This document shows positions 32,151 through 43,507 of a stretch of DNA of 64,000 nucleotides, piece after piece. Position numbers and translations under genes: made by a program. The notes under the pieces are model-generated. The model did not search any database. It saw nothing but the letters and a program-made list of their open reading frames with translations, and was not told the DNA's origin. The first letter of the stretch is position 1, and the number at the start of each line of letters is the position of its first letter. Origin of the DNA: Phragmites australis (lineage: Eukaryota; Streptophyta; Magnoliopsida; Poales; Poaceae); contig NC_084944.1 of NCBI RefSeq assembly GCF_958298935.1, positions 17,267,679 to 17,331,678 on the forward strand. Reading direction: 5' to 3'.

Positions 32151-32654
32151 ATGGCCTCCACTCCACAATCGTCTCCTAAATAAAGCTAAGAAATCAAAGA
32201 AGAAATACCTTCCTTCCCAGAGCCTCTCGCTATGGTTGCGCCAGGAACCATCGTCATCTCCTCCTATGAGGAAGAGTCAAGTGAGGAGTCTGAGGGAGAA
32301 TGGGATGAGGATGGGTCTGAAGATGGTGGTGATCTTGAGGAGATCATCGATCAGGCTGCCGACCAGGTCTTTGACGATGGAGCTCACAAGTCCCCGACGA
32401 TGAAGAAGGCACGATCGTCTTCTTCGTTGACAATCGTCATATCGCCTCTGTGGTCTACTAATGGTCCTTCGCCATCACCAGCATCGGTCAGCAGCTGCAC
32501 ACGGGTAGGGTCTTCACCTCGGCCACTCTCCTCGATCCTTATGCTGGACGGCGACCGGTGCCTGGGGCAATCAGCTGCTACCCCCAGGAGGAGCAGAAGA
32601 GATTCTTCGAAACGTTCGAGAGAAAGTAGGCCCTTCCCTATTTGCAAGAGCTAG
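32151..32654 (+). pseudogene. Acidic antisense ORF next to a gypsy integrase fragment
   Basis: The first ATG (32151) gives only ten codons before TAA. A second frame from 32232 begins MVAPGTIVISSYEEE, is strongly acidic (SSEESEGEWDEDGSEDGG) and runs 140 residues with a serine-rich end. The opening resembles the short N-terminal segments of antisense ORFs in grass gypsy elements, and the place, downstream of an integrase fragment on the other strand, is the same. No domain is recognised. It may be a truncated version of the antisense gene class seen at 20451. Confidence 0.4.
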
Positions 32655-32739
32655 ACGGAGTGGAATCGAATAATTAGTCTAATAAAATGTAATCATCTTA
32701 CCTTTGATTTACTTTATTTATGAATGAAACTGTTAGAGT

Positions 32740-33200
32740 TGGTCGATATACCATGAGTTCTCGAGTACCTCACCGTTTGGACTAGATAATCATACTGATT
32801 CAGGTCGAGTAACTTCGACTACCACGTATGGTCCTTCCCACTTAAGTGATAACTTATGGTGCCGGGCTTGTTTGTGCACCTTTCATAGAACAAGATCCCC
32901 AGTAGTGAGTTTTTTGGACTGGATTTTTTGCTGTGATATCTATGCAACACCTGCTAATACTTAGCCGCTCGTATGGATGCTTGATCATGATACTCCTCGA
33001 GTAAATTGATATCGTCTGCTCGTAATTGCTCTTGCCCTTCTTTCGAGTAACTTTCCACTCGAGGCGATCCATACTTCAACTCGGTCAGGAGCATTGCTTC
33101 TGCTCCATAGACTAAGAAGAAAGGAATTTCACTGGTGGTTCTGTTAGTCGAGGTGCGAACGGCCCATAGTACAGAGAAAAGTTCTTTCGCCCAGTGTTGT
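32740..33200 (-). pseudogene. Gypsy integrase C-terminal fragment
   Basis: On the minus strand the sequence reads QHWAKELFSVLWAVRTSTNR, TSEIPFFLVYGAEAM and TELKYGSPRVESY, the conserved end of the integrase core of Ty3/gypsy elements. It is followed by an RAAKYQQVLHRYHSKK-like stretch and, after frameshifts, KWEGPYVVVEVTRP at about 32790-32850. The upstream part of pol is lost at the junction with a family F LTR near 33199. At least two frameshifts separate the parts. Confidence 0.85.
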
Positions 33201-34240
33201 GAGGAATGGTGACATATTAAGAGAGGGTGAATTAGGATACTTAGAAACCTAAATAAAATTGGCTCCAAAAAACTTCACAAGATAAACCTATCTCAATTTC
33301 TATCTAAATATACTCTAGGTTTATCTAGTGTCTCTACTCTACTGCTCAAGAGGATTGCAACCTACTCTAGCAAGGTAAATTGCAAGTATGTAAATGCAGA
33401 AACGTAAATAAGGTAGAGAAACAAACTAGGCACAAATGATATGCTCCTGGTGGTATCGATGGCATAAATGTCACCCCTAGTTCACGTTGGAGCTCCACAA
33501 AGGATACGCTTCCGGTCACCAAGTCTCTTCCGGTCGTAGCTCTTGAGCTACCAAGTCACTAAGATAAGGTTTCAAGCATGATGAGCCACCAAGCCACCAA
33601 GGCAAGGTCTCATCAGTATCCTCTCTTCCAGTTACTTGCCGTCGTGATCACTTCGGAGCTTGAGTCACCAAGGAAATGGTCTCTGCATCCCGGTAAATAT
33701 ATCTTGCTGCTGCTCCACACCAAGTCGAAGGGTCAACAAGCTTGGGCCATCAAGACCCAAGATGCCAGCGAGTCACTAAGACTCCAAGGCGTTGATGTAC
33801 CACTCTATACAAGCTAGGATCACTTCTTGATCCATTCTTCAAGCTGCAGCACCTAGCTACAACTCACTCTATACCTATAAACACTAAACACTTTCTAATC
33901 TTATGCTTAATCGCCTTGGATGATCACTTTAAGCACTTTGGTGGCTTGGACGTCTTATCAAGTGTATATAAGCTTCAAATAGACTCCAGCAGCATGTCAT
34001 ACATTCAAATAACTGAGTGAAGGGGGTATTTATAGCCTCAAATCTACCAACTAACTGCTTTTTCAATGGCTCATAAAAGCTAATAACACCGGATGATCTG
34101 GTGAGAACAGTAGTACTAACACCGGATCATCCGGTGAGTACAACCTCAGAAACTAGCTGTTGGACTTCCACTCAAAGTCTTTGTGAACAAAGGACACTCC
34201 AATGTGCCTTGAAATCTATCACCGGATCTTTCGGCGAGTT
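33199..34240 (-). mobile_element. LTR family F, truncated copy 1
   Basis: The complement of this stretch matches the right two-thirds of the LTR at 40476-42047, including TAGGTTTATC, AACTCACTCTATACC and the palindromes ACCGGATCATCCGGTG at about 34120. The 5' part of the LTR is missing beyond about 34240. It lies directly against the integrase fragment and the Helitron region, so it may be a relic of rearrangement. Confidence 0.75.
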
Positions 34241-34899
34241 ATCTTGAGCGAGTAGTATTTTGATTTAAAAAAGGACTATGGCTACCTTGTAGATGGTTCA
34301 AGTATTTCTCTGATGATTGGTAATATTCGGTCTCTCAGGAGCCTTCTTTTGGCGGAACTTTTTTCTTTGTGAGTAGCAGATGTACTATATAAGAAAAAGA
34401 AGAAACAAATGGTAAGAATATCATTAAGTATATATGGGGGTATTGCGTGTAAAATTTGTTTAGAGTTTATGGTTACCTTGGTGTGATTTCAGAATCTGAT
34501 GAAACTGGATCTTCTAGATGGCCTGTTCGTTTGCTTGGTGCACTTGTGTTTATTGGAGACTTGTAATTGAGAAAAACATAGAGAGGGATATTGATGCTTA
34601 TTGGATTATCAAGAATCTATGCAAATGTCTGTACTCTTGGGGAAGGAACTTACTAGTGCCATTATTGCTAAACGTCCAGGTGAAGGCAAAGGTGTTTTAG
34701 CATTGTTTTCTTGCTCTGTAGTCTCTTGTATAATTTTGGCTTTTATGTTACTTGAAGTTTGGTATTTTTTTAGATGAAGATATGATGTTAAAGAATAAGT
34801 TATGGAACATTGCTTATGTAAATCTGTTTACTGGTAATTTAGATGTAAATATTTTGTATAAAAAAGTTGAAACATAGTGATAAAGGAGTTAGTTTTTGA

Positions 34900-36136
34900 T
34901 AAGAAGATAAAAAACCTCTGCAGTTAGTTTTGTGTTTAGATGGTAATGCATAGTAAAAGAGTAGTAAGTTTACCTTGTCCTTGTGTCTAGTTGTTACATC
35001 AGAAGATGAGCATGGGAAATTCGTTGTGATATCTTGGATATGAGTGCTTTGATGCTCATGTGGCTCTGTACAGTTGAATATTTCATTGGTGATTTTTTTT
35101 TGTTTTCAAAACTTAAGCTAATGAGGAGAATTACATTGTGGGTTATAGTATGTACCTGAAGGTGCAGAGTATGGTGGAGGAATGACGATTGGACCACTCA
35201 TAGCAACAATGCTTTTTACTTGGAATGATATATTATCTCTTTGCATGGATGAGAATGGAACACTGATTCTTAAGGTATATTTATGATTATATAGACGTGT
35301 TATTTCTGAGGTGATTGAGCCATTTTTTGCTTCTGACATCGCTGCTAGGTGAAGTGCAGTGATTCATGTGAGTTCTTCACCGATGTTTCTAAAGAAAAGG
35401 ATCTCAATGGTAGGTGCATTGTCTTGCATGATATTATCTGGGTTTGTTGCAATGATAGTGATCCGATACCTGTTGATTAATGTAGAAAGTATTGTTATGA
35501 CTAAAGTTAATATACGTGTGTAAAGTGTATTATAGACATTTGTTAAAGAAAACATTCATAGGTTCAGCGTTGTTTCCAGAGCATTTGCGACATCTATATG
35601 CATCTCCTTCTGGGAATACTCTTTTTCTACATGATGTCCAACCTAAATACTACCATGGCTGATTCGGTGAAAGCATTTTGAATACAACATTGAGCTGATA
35701 TATGTTACCCTGTTTGTTGAATGAACAATAATGTTTCACAATTTTGAATATGCATAATTATGTGAAAAATGGTTATGTACTAAACGAAAATTGAAAATAT
35801 TAAGTGCATACATAAATCTGATGTGGATTGGTTATTTTCGCTAATTCATTAACTGGCATCATTATAATATCTGGAGCAGTTAGGTTTGAATCAGACCATA
35901 CTACTTGATGAGGGAGTCCTGCAAATCTGTATAAGATTTTGAAGATTAGTCAACAATTTGTGTTTTTTTAGAGAAATATAATCTGAAGGCATTAGAAATA
36001 GCTAGGGTCAATGTAGGCTTACTTGTTTTGTAAAATTATTGCTTTTAGGATTACAGGGTTGATATGGTATTGATATGTGGCACTGTCTTGTATCTTTAAT
36101 TGTCCTGGCAATCAAATACACTATTTTTGCTGAGTG

Positions 36137-36221
<85 letters not shown>

Positions 36222-37041
36222 GTGTGTTTGAAGATCAAAGAAATGCTAGGAGCAATTATTATTATTTTAGTCATAAATCAAAGAACTGCATATTTAGGTG
36301 TAATACAAAATAAAGAAAATCTAAAGATTGTTGATTTACCTTCATGTGATTTGGCAGTGATGCCAAGAAGCAACAATATAATTGTTTTTTCTTTACTTTG
36401 TTCAATGATTTGTTCAATTGGGAATTCAGCTGCTTGACGATTCCAAAGGACAACTTCAATTGATTCTCTGTATTGCATTGAAATAAGTAGATGAAAGAGA
36501 AAGAGCAAAACAAGAAGTATAGATTAGTGCTATAAAGTTAGAGTGAGTGCTGCTATGTAACTACTATACCGTCCATTTGAAATGTAGAGGTGTCGTATTG
36601 CCTTCCTAACACCTTTGACATAAGTAGTTGCAGCAAGTTCAACAGAGATTACTTGTCCTATTGTATCTGTGTAATGTTAGACCATATGTCATTTTATGAA
36701 AGTTACATAATGGTGTTACAACTGATAGAATTTGTATTAGAATTGGAAGATATAATATGTAGATGAATATAGTTACTTGACATGTCCTTAGTGTAGTCAA
36801 TTCTGGTCCTCAATGTATCAAATGATGCTAGAGTATATGCATACTTGGGAAATGTTGGAGGAGCACCAAGGAATTCAATTATCTCAGTGTGATCCGTGAA
36901 TTTTACCATGTACATATGGTCAACTGCTCGGTAGTTGTTTTTAGCTGGGAGCACTTGGAAAAATTCAATGAAGTACACAACTCCTTCTTTAAGACGTGGT
37001 TTGAATAGATCTACATGTCGTTGTGGAACTTGAGCTTCCAT
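34900..37041 (-). pseudogene. Helitron RPA-like single-strand DNA-binding gene
   Basis: Exon-like pieces on the minus strand encode an OB-fold protein of the RPA70-like class carried by plant Helitrons. Piece 1, about 36775-37041, reads MEAQVPQRHVDLFKPRLKEG and then DHMYMVKFTDHTEI. Piece 2, 36590-36670, reads TIGQVISVELAATTYVKG and AIRHLYISNGR. Piece 3, 36340-36476, reads ESIEVVLWNRQAAEFP. Piece 4, about 35840-35930, has VVWSDSNLTAPDII. Further left only weak similarity is visible (to about 34900). RPA-like proteins would coat single-stranded DNA during rolling-circle transposition. Stops and missing parts mean it is probably not functional. Confidence 0.75.
36139..36218. repeat. (CT)n(CA)n microsatellite
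   Basis: About 18 CT units are followed directly by about 22 CA units, ending in a short ATATGTGTG. It lies between exon-like pieces 3 and 4 of the RPA-like gene. Confidence 0.98.
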
Positions 37042-37052
37042 TGCCTTTCCCT

Positions 37053-37250
37053 ATATCAAGGATCCTATGCGATGATGTACAACTCCATTGATACGAAAAA
37101 CATAAGGCCCATCTCCAGTGTTGATGCTTGTATCAATATGAACTCCCAAAGAGGTGAAAGCAAAGAGAGAATTATATTGTCTTATATGTTGCATGAATTT
37201 GTTTGCTTTTTGTCCACCATTAAATCTCATAAATTCTCGAAGTAAAGATG
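37053..37250 (-). pseudogene. Helitron Rep/helicase N-terminal fragment
   Basis: The minus strand reads PSLLREFMRFNGGQKANKF, MQHIRQYNSLFAFTSLGVHID and INTGDGPYVFRINGVVHHRIG. This is the beginning of the Helitron Rep-helicase 'helitron-like N' domain. It stops right after GSLI, only a dozen bases before the start of the RPA-like gene. The rolling-circle Rep motif and the helicase are absent. The stretch 37257-37470 shows nothing further. Confidence 0.8.
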
Positions 37251-37469
37251 GTCGAGGCTAGAAAGAGGGCAATGACACTTTCCCGCTATGACAACATAGG
37301 TAATAAACAATTTTTTTCTATATATGAACTGAGATAGACAATACGTTCTTGATACCAGAATATAGCCACGCATTTATTACATTCATAGTCAGGTCCACCA
37401 TAATATGATCTATTTATGTATGTCTCCATAAAAAAAATATGAAAACATAATGAATAAAACACAACATTG

Positions 37470-37877
37470 ATTCAGATAAGAAGATAGCTTGTGGTGAGGT
37501 ATTGCCTTGGTGGCTCTATCCACTTGAGGTCTTGGTGGCTCAAGGGTCGTGACTAGGTACCGTCTAGGAGCATATCCTTGGTGAAGCTTCAACATGGACT
37601 AGAGATAGAATTTATACCATCGATACCACGAGATAAAAATCCATTGTACCGAGTTTGCTCTCTCTATGTTGTTTACGTTTCTTCATTTACATACTTATAA
37701 TTTACCTTTCTAAATAGGTTGCAATCTCTTTTGAACGGTAGAGTAGACACACTAGATAAATCTAAAACATATTTAGATAGAAATTAATATAGGTTTATCT
37801 AGTAAAGTTTTTAGAGCCGATTAGTTTTAGACGTATTAATTTCTCACCCCTCTCTTAGGACGTCACCGATCCTTTCA
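37470..37877 (+). mobile_element. LTR family F, right-end fragment (copy 2)
   Basis: This piece matches the last ~400 bases of the LTR at 40476-42047 and the sequence near 63860-64000. Shared parts are TGGTGAGG, GAGCATATCC, CATGGACTAGAG, TTTAGATAGAAATT and the end ACCGATCCTTTCA. The left part of the LTR is missing. Confidence 0.75.
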
Positions 37878-38346
37878 CTTGGGATGAACTTGGACTTTCA
37901 AGTTAGAGTACATGGCTTTGGAGGTCGAATAAGCTGGAAAACAAGTTTGTAGAATTTCTTTGCAGTATAGATTGGACTGATCCAGACGAAAGTCCATTGA
38001 TCATACTGACTACCATCCAATTGTAACTCATTTAGTTTGCTCAGAAGCTGCAGATATTCTTCTTATGCTTGCTGCATGAGGGGCAGGCTGAACAATGTTG
38101 CAAGATCCTCAGTATCAAGAACTTACCGAACATACATTCTACCATTTTTAACAAAAGAGTATAACCTTGGGAATTGCATTAGCAAGGGAGTGCCAATCCA
38201 AAGATCCTGCCAGGATAAAACAGTGTCACCCATTCCACCCTCACATCGGGCAATTCATCTATATAGGATATTTAGTCTTAATCCGTCTTTCCACTAAAAA
38301 CAGCCAACTTCCCTGGACCCATGAGGGACTTTGGATTCATAGTATC

Positions 38347-39704
38347 TGTCGGTGTATCAGGAATCGGGGGTCCCTGAGTCCCGAGGCTAGGCCAGCCATC
38401 CGCCACGTATCGCCATCCCGCGAGGTCTCTCCCGTGGGGTAAGGAGAGTTCGAGTCCCGGGAGAAGGTGCTCGGGGCCACAGTCTTTGGTTTCCGAGCAC
38501 CCCAGTTCCCCGATGATCCGCGGAATCTAAGTACCGGGAAGAAAAGTGCTCGGTCCGGTGCCAGGTCATCCCCGAGCACTGTAGTTCCCCGATGACCAGA
38601 AGAGCTAAAGTTCCGGGAGAGAGAGCGCTCGGGGCTGCGAGCGGCAGTCCCCGAGTGCTCGGTTCCTTGAAGGTTCCACACAAAGAGTGCTCGGGAGAGA
38701 ATGCTCGGGGCTGCGCGTGGCGGCCCCCGAGCGTTCGGTTCCCCGAAGGATCAGGCAAGAGTGCTCGAGAGAGAGTGCTCGGGGAGGTGAACAGTACCCC
38801 CGAGCACTCGGTTCCCCGACGACCCAGAAAGGCCCCCGAGGGGCCCACCGATGAGGTGTCCGCCAGTCAGAGGCCGAAGCCGCATTTAATGAGCGTGCGT
38901 GGTCTGACACATCCAACTGCTCCCGCCGCAGTGTCAGTCCCTGCCATGCTTTGGCAGGGGGGTGTAGGGCTATTAATTGCACGGGTCCCGTCCCGTATCA
39001 TCCGGTGTGTCTCGGGATAACATCGCCAGGATCAAGGCATTCCGCCTGCCGCCCTGCCGTGGCAGAGGAACAAGACAGGGCAGGCACGCCGGGTGGCTCG
39101 GTGGCTGCCCGGTGGGCCCTCTCAACGGTGCCAGTTGCCAGAGCGTCCACAGTGACAGGTGACCGGATGCGCGCCGCGTTTTTCCACCGCCCCAGTCACT
39201 TCGCCCAGAGGAGATGATGACGCCTTTCTCAGTCAGTGCGTCTCGGAACTTGTGCCCCTTCCTTCCCGTTCGGGGTATGTCCCGGCCAGCGGGTGCATAA
39301 AAGAATCGGTACACAGGAAGAAGGAGGAAGACGAGCCCCACGACGAACCAAGCAAGCGAACAGAGACATTGTGAACAAGCTTGAGCATAGCTCCGGCCGA
39401 AGAACAAGGAGCCTCAAGCTCTTAGATAGATCATATTTCTTGTAACCAGCTATATCCCTGAGGGATCTCCCCCGGGACAGTTATTGCATCCATACAGGAG
39501 TAGGGTGTTACGCCCCCGTGCGGCCCGAACCTGTCTAAAACTCCGGTGCATTTACTTCCTTCCGCACTAGGTCGTCCCCCACCACCGGCCGTTGCATTTA
39601 CTCTCATTCATTTCTCCGACGAACTTATTCAGGATCATCCCCCCGGCCGAATCTCTAAAAAGGGGTCTCTCGGGATCCCTGCGACAGGAGTTAATCCTCC
39701 GACA
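38347..39704 (+). mobile_element. Solo LTR, family S copy 2
   Basis: A 1358-base LTR, from TGTCGGTGTATCAGG to CCTCCGACA, is flanked by a perfect 5-base duplication GTATC (38342-38346 and 39705-39709). It is uninterrupted and serves as reference for the copy at 6632. It contains the same inverted GTGCTCGGG/CCCGAGCAC motif array (38461-38820). The host sequence on both sides is LINE. Confidence 0.95.
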
Positions 39705-40475
39705 GTATCGATGCCAGATTAAATGCACCGAGGGAATATCTTCCTTCGGATAGAATTCATATAAATGTTTGATTAGAAGAGCATCATTCTAGAGTCACAA
39801 ATTAACGACACCGAGGCCCGCTTTGTCCTTAGGAAGGCAAGCTTTGTCCCAAGCAGCAAGGTTCCCTCTTTTCCTGTAGAAGTCATTACCTCTCCACAAG
39901 CACTACTTCCTCACCCTATCAATATTTTCAATCACCCCCTCTGGTAGCTTTAAAGTGCACATAGCATAAGTAGGGAGAGAAGATATGGAGGTGTTGACAA
40001 TTTCTAATCTTCGTGAGTACGATAAGAGTGAAGTTGTGGCTGTGAGTCTTCTCTCTATTATGTCCATGATAGATGTTAAATCTTGCATCCTAGGCTTTAT
40101 GGTACCCAATGGCAATCCAAGGTATGTGAAGGGAAGGGAACCACTGGCACAACCAAAAGTTGATGCCAGCCTTTCCATTTTATCCCCATTAACATTAATG
40201 GGGACAATGATAGACTTATTATAGTTCACCTTGAGATCCGTGGACCGGCTAAAAGTATGTAGCACAGCTTTCAAACAAAGCAATTATAGGGCATCAGCTT
40301 GCATGATCAACAAAGTGTCATTAGCATACTGAATAATTGGGAAGTCTATCCCCTAGGAAAGGGTGGCTTAAGTAGACCCATCCTATAAGCTTTGTTGATA
40401 ATACTTTGCAGAAGATCAGTGGCAATGACAAACAAGATAGGGGACAACCGTAGCGAAAATGGCCCTATTAAATCA

Positions 40476-42047
40476 TGATTGTGATTTTTGTTATTAATGA
40501 CAACATAGTTAATAGGACTAACATGTTTGTCAAGTATATGCTTTAGTAGGTATCATGGATACAATACATGAAAAAGTCACCGAAGCCGGGACAAAGTTTG
40601 GTTGAATTGGAAAAAGTCCCAGGAGAAATGACTACACTGGATGGTCTGGTGCTCAGGTTATTTGCACTCACCGGAGCATCTCTGTCAAAGAGGGATAGAG
40701 GCATGAAAGCCTCACTGGATAGTCTAGTGATGAAGCAAGGCACCACTGGATAATACACTGGACAATAAACAGTGCAAAGATGAAAAAGAAGCAAAAGATC
40801 CCACTGGATAGTCCCATGATTGATTTGAACACATCGGAGGAAAAATGTACCGGAGCATTGTTGACAAAAGGAAGAATGCAGTGACCTCACCGGAAGGTTC
40901 GGTGCTCTGAAAATTTGTACACAGGGTATATTTTCCAGAGAGAGTTGCATTGGCTCGGCTAGCTGAGGATAATGCACTGGATGGTTCGGTGATAAAGTGA
41001 TGTGCACCGGAGAATGCACCAGAGTAATTTACACAGAGAAGATATTGGTTCGGATGGCTAAGGTATACTCACCAGAAAGTCCTATGATGAAGGTGGAGTA
41101 TACACCGGAGTATCTGGTGTTAACAGAGGCTTGAGTGGGGTTCCAACAGCTAGTTTGTGAGAGTGTACTCACTGGATGATCCGGTGTTAGTAATACTGTT
41201 CTCACCGGATCATCCGGTGTTAACAGCTTTTTAGAGCCGTTAGGTTAATAGCTAGTGCGCGAGTTTGAGGCTATAAATACCCTCTCTACTCAGTCATTTG
41301 AGTGTGCTGGAGTCCAGAGAAGTTTATGTACACCTGAGAAGACATCCAAGCCACCAAAGTGCCTAAAGTGATCAACAAAGACGATTAAACACAAGATTAG
41401 TGAGTGATTAGTACTTATAGGTCTAGAGAGTGAGTTACTAGGTAATTGTTGCTTAGAGAGTAGATCAAGGAGTGATCCAACAGTGTACATCTTGATACAC
41501 TGGCACCTTATAGTCTTGGTGACTCGCCGGCAAGCTTGTTGACCCTCCGACTTAGTGTGGAGCGGCGATAAGGCGATTGTGCGGGGACGCGGAGTCCCTT
41601 GCCTTTGTGGCTTAAGCTCCAAAGTGATCACAATGATGAGGAACCGGAAGAGAGGCTAGTGGTGAGATCTTATTTTGGTGGCTCATCCGAGTGGAGGCCT
41701 TATCTTTGTGACTTGGTGACTCAAAGGTCGTGACCGGGTGTCGACCGGGATCATATTCTTTGTGAAGTTTCAACGTGGACTAGGGGTGGTATTCATGCCA
41801 TCGGTACCAAGGAAAAATATCCTTATGTCGAGTTTTCTCTCTCTACCTTATTTACGTTTCCGCATTTACTTACTTGCAATTTAACTTCTTAAATAGGTTG
41901 CAAGCGCTTTGATCGGTAGAGTAGAAACACTAGATAAACTTATAGCACATTTAGATAGAAATTGATATAGGTTTATCTTGTGTTATTTTTAGAGCCATTT
42001 TTTTTAGTGTCTTAATTTACCCCTCTTATAACATCACCGAACCCTCA
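40476..42047 (+). mobile_element. LTR family F, near-complete copy 3 (solo LTR in LINE)
   Basis: An LTR-like unit of about 1.57 kb runs from TGATTGTGATTTTTG to ACCGAACCCTCA and is inserted in the LINE reverse transcriptase. Flanks AATCA (40471-40475) and AATCG (42049-42053) may be the target duplication with one change, but the exact right end is uncertain by a base or two. It holds many near-palindromes such as CACCGGATCATCCGGTG. No gag or pol is present. The termini resemble the copia LTR at 8165 (TGAAAG...CTTTCA type), so a copia-like origin is likely. Confidence 0.75.
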
Positions 42048-42445
42048 CAATCGCCCCCTAGCCTTACTCATCTTTTACAATAGAATTTCTTACCGGGAAC
42101 CCCATTTAGCAAAACACTGGAAGTTCCAGAGCACAAAATATTTTGTATCCATTGTAGCCACCTAGGAGGGAAACCCATGTGTTCTATCATTCGCAAGATT
42201 GTGCTATTTTCAACTGTATCAGAGGCTTTGGCAAAGTCTAGCTTCAAGATGATGATCTCCCTCTTGGTCTGGTAGCATTGGTGTATAAATTCAAAGGTTC
42301 ATGCCAAGCGATCTTGGATTATCCTAGATTTTAAAAACCCATATTGATTTATGTGAATGAGCTGCAAGATTATCCTTTGAAGCCTTTCAGCCAAGAGTTT
42401 TATTATGAGTTTGAGATTGCAATTAAGAAGGGAGATTAGCCGAAA

Positions 42446-42503
42446 GCCAAGTGGATCAAGGCAGTGGATTGTGAATCCATCATACGCGGGTTCAATTCCC
42501 GTC
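42446..42503 (+). other. Chloroplast-type tRNA-His (GUG) fragment
   Basis: 58 bases match the D arm, anticodon arm and T arm of plastid trnH: GCCAAGTGGATCAAGG, then anticodon GTG at 42471-42473 in GGATTGTGAATCC, and the T arm GGGTTCAATTCCC. The 7-base acceptor stem sequences on both ends are missing, so it cannot fold as a complete tRNA. It sits inside the LINE ORF, on the opposite strand, between VN and the FR of the motif that normally reads like DFRPISLLN. The frame stays open across it. It could come from plastid DNA or from a mitochondrial copy of plastid origin. Confidence 0.85.
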
Positions 42504-43507
42504 TCATTGACTGTTTCTAGATTTATCAGCTTGGGAACCAGGATGATGAAAGAGCTATTGATACTCTGGAGGTTAATTTTTCCATAAAAAAATCCATGCA
42601 AAGCTTATAGGAGTCATATTTGATCAGGTACCATCATTTCTTTAGAAAAAGCCATCAAAACCATCTGGACCGGGGCCTTCTCAGCGGCATTTTCTGAACA
42701 ACAGTGTCTATGTCCTCCTTTGTAAAGGGTTCAATGAGACATTCCAAGCCATCGTGACATCGTATTAGATCATCGAGGTCAAAGTGCATGACTGGATTAG
42801 AAGATAATCACATTCGGCTTTTGAAGAAGGTATATAGAAGAGCCACTTTTTCCTCATGTTCAGTCACAACTCAGCCATCTACATCCTTCAGCTGAGATAT
42901 GGTATTTCTTCGGTACGATTCAGTGGCAAAACCATGGAAGAATTTGGTGCATTCATCACAAAATTTTACCCAATTTACTATGCACCTTTTTTTCCAGTAG
43001 TTCTTTCTGTAATGCAGCAAAAGAAGAAGTTGATTTTTAATAACAATCCTGAAATTCCATTCCGGTCTAACCAGAGGTCTAAGCTCTTCCAAGGTGTCAA
43101 AATATCACTTTATTACAGTTGTTAATCAAGGTGTTTAAACGGGAGATTTGCTTGCTCCAATTTTTGAGAGCCCTTCTTAGTACTTTAAACTTGGCAGAGT
43201 AAGGAAGCCGAGTCTCTTCCCCTAACATCAGTCTGCCATGCAGTGTGTACTGCTTCCTTGTGTATGTTAGCCAACTTCTCCATTCAGCCGGTTCTTTGTC
43301 TCAGACCTCCTTTTAATCTGTAATAAAAAGAAAAATGCCATCTATTCAATAATATTTTAATTTCTCCAATAGAAGCAGTCATCACAAAATGAGATTTACA
43401 TTATGGCTTCAATGACCTAAAAATTACTTTTTAAAAAAAACTGGGCAGTTCCTGCTCTTGACATCAATCGTTGAGTTGAACTTCTCTTTTGATATCTTAG
43501 TGGCGGG

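Larger units (their letters stand above)
37880..43250 (-). mobile_element. L1-type LINE, interrupted and decayed
   Basis: The minus strand carries parts of a plant L1-type reverse transcriptase ORF in order. About 42870-43120 has KFCDECTKFFHGFATE. About 42660-42690 has the PGPDGF motif region. 42300-42600 has LQSINSSFIILVPK and later LQRIILQLIHINQYGF. About 42055-42110 has GVPGKKFYCKR. 40300-40450 has the catalytic QYADDTLL motif region. 39903-40283 has LPFTYLGLPLGT. The zinc-finger/C-terminal part lies at 39705-39900 and 37880-38340. Two LTRs (38347-39704, 40476-42047) and a tRNA fragment (42446-42503) interrupt it, and several stops are present. The endonuclease part is missing, so the copy is 5'-truncated, ending at the DIR1 duplication near 43250. 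Confidence 0.85.

Noticed and set aside
36008..36274. Minus-strand ORF with Cys-Val and Arg-Glu runs
   Set aside because: It is the translation of the (CT)n(CA)n microsatellite.
42446..42503. Functional tRNA-His gene
   Set aside because: Both acceptor-stem strands are missing and the fragment sits within a LINE ORF, so it cannot form a complete tRNA.
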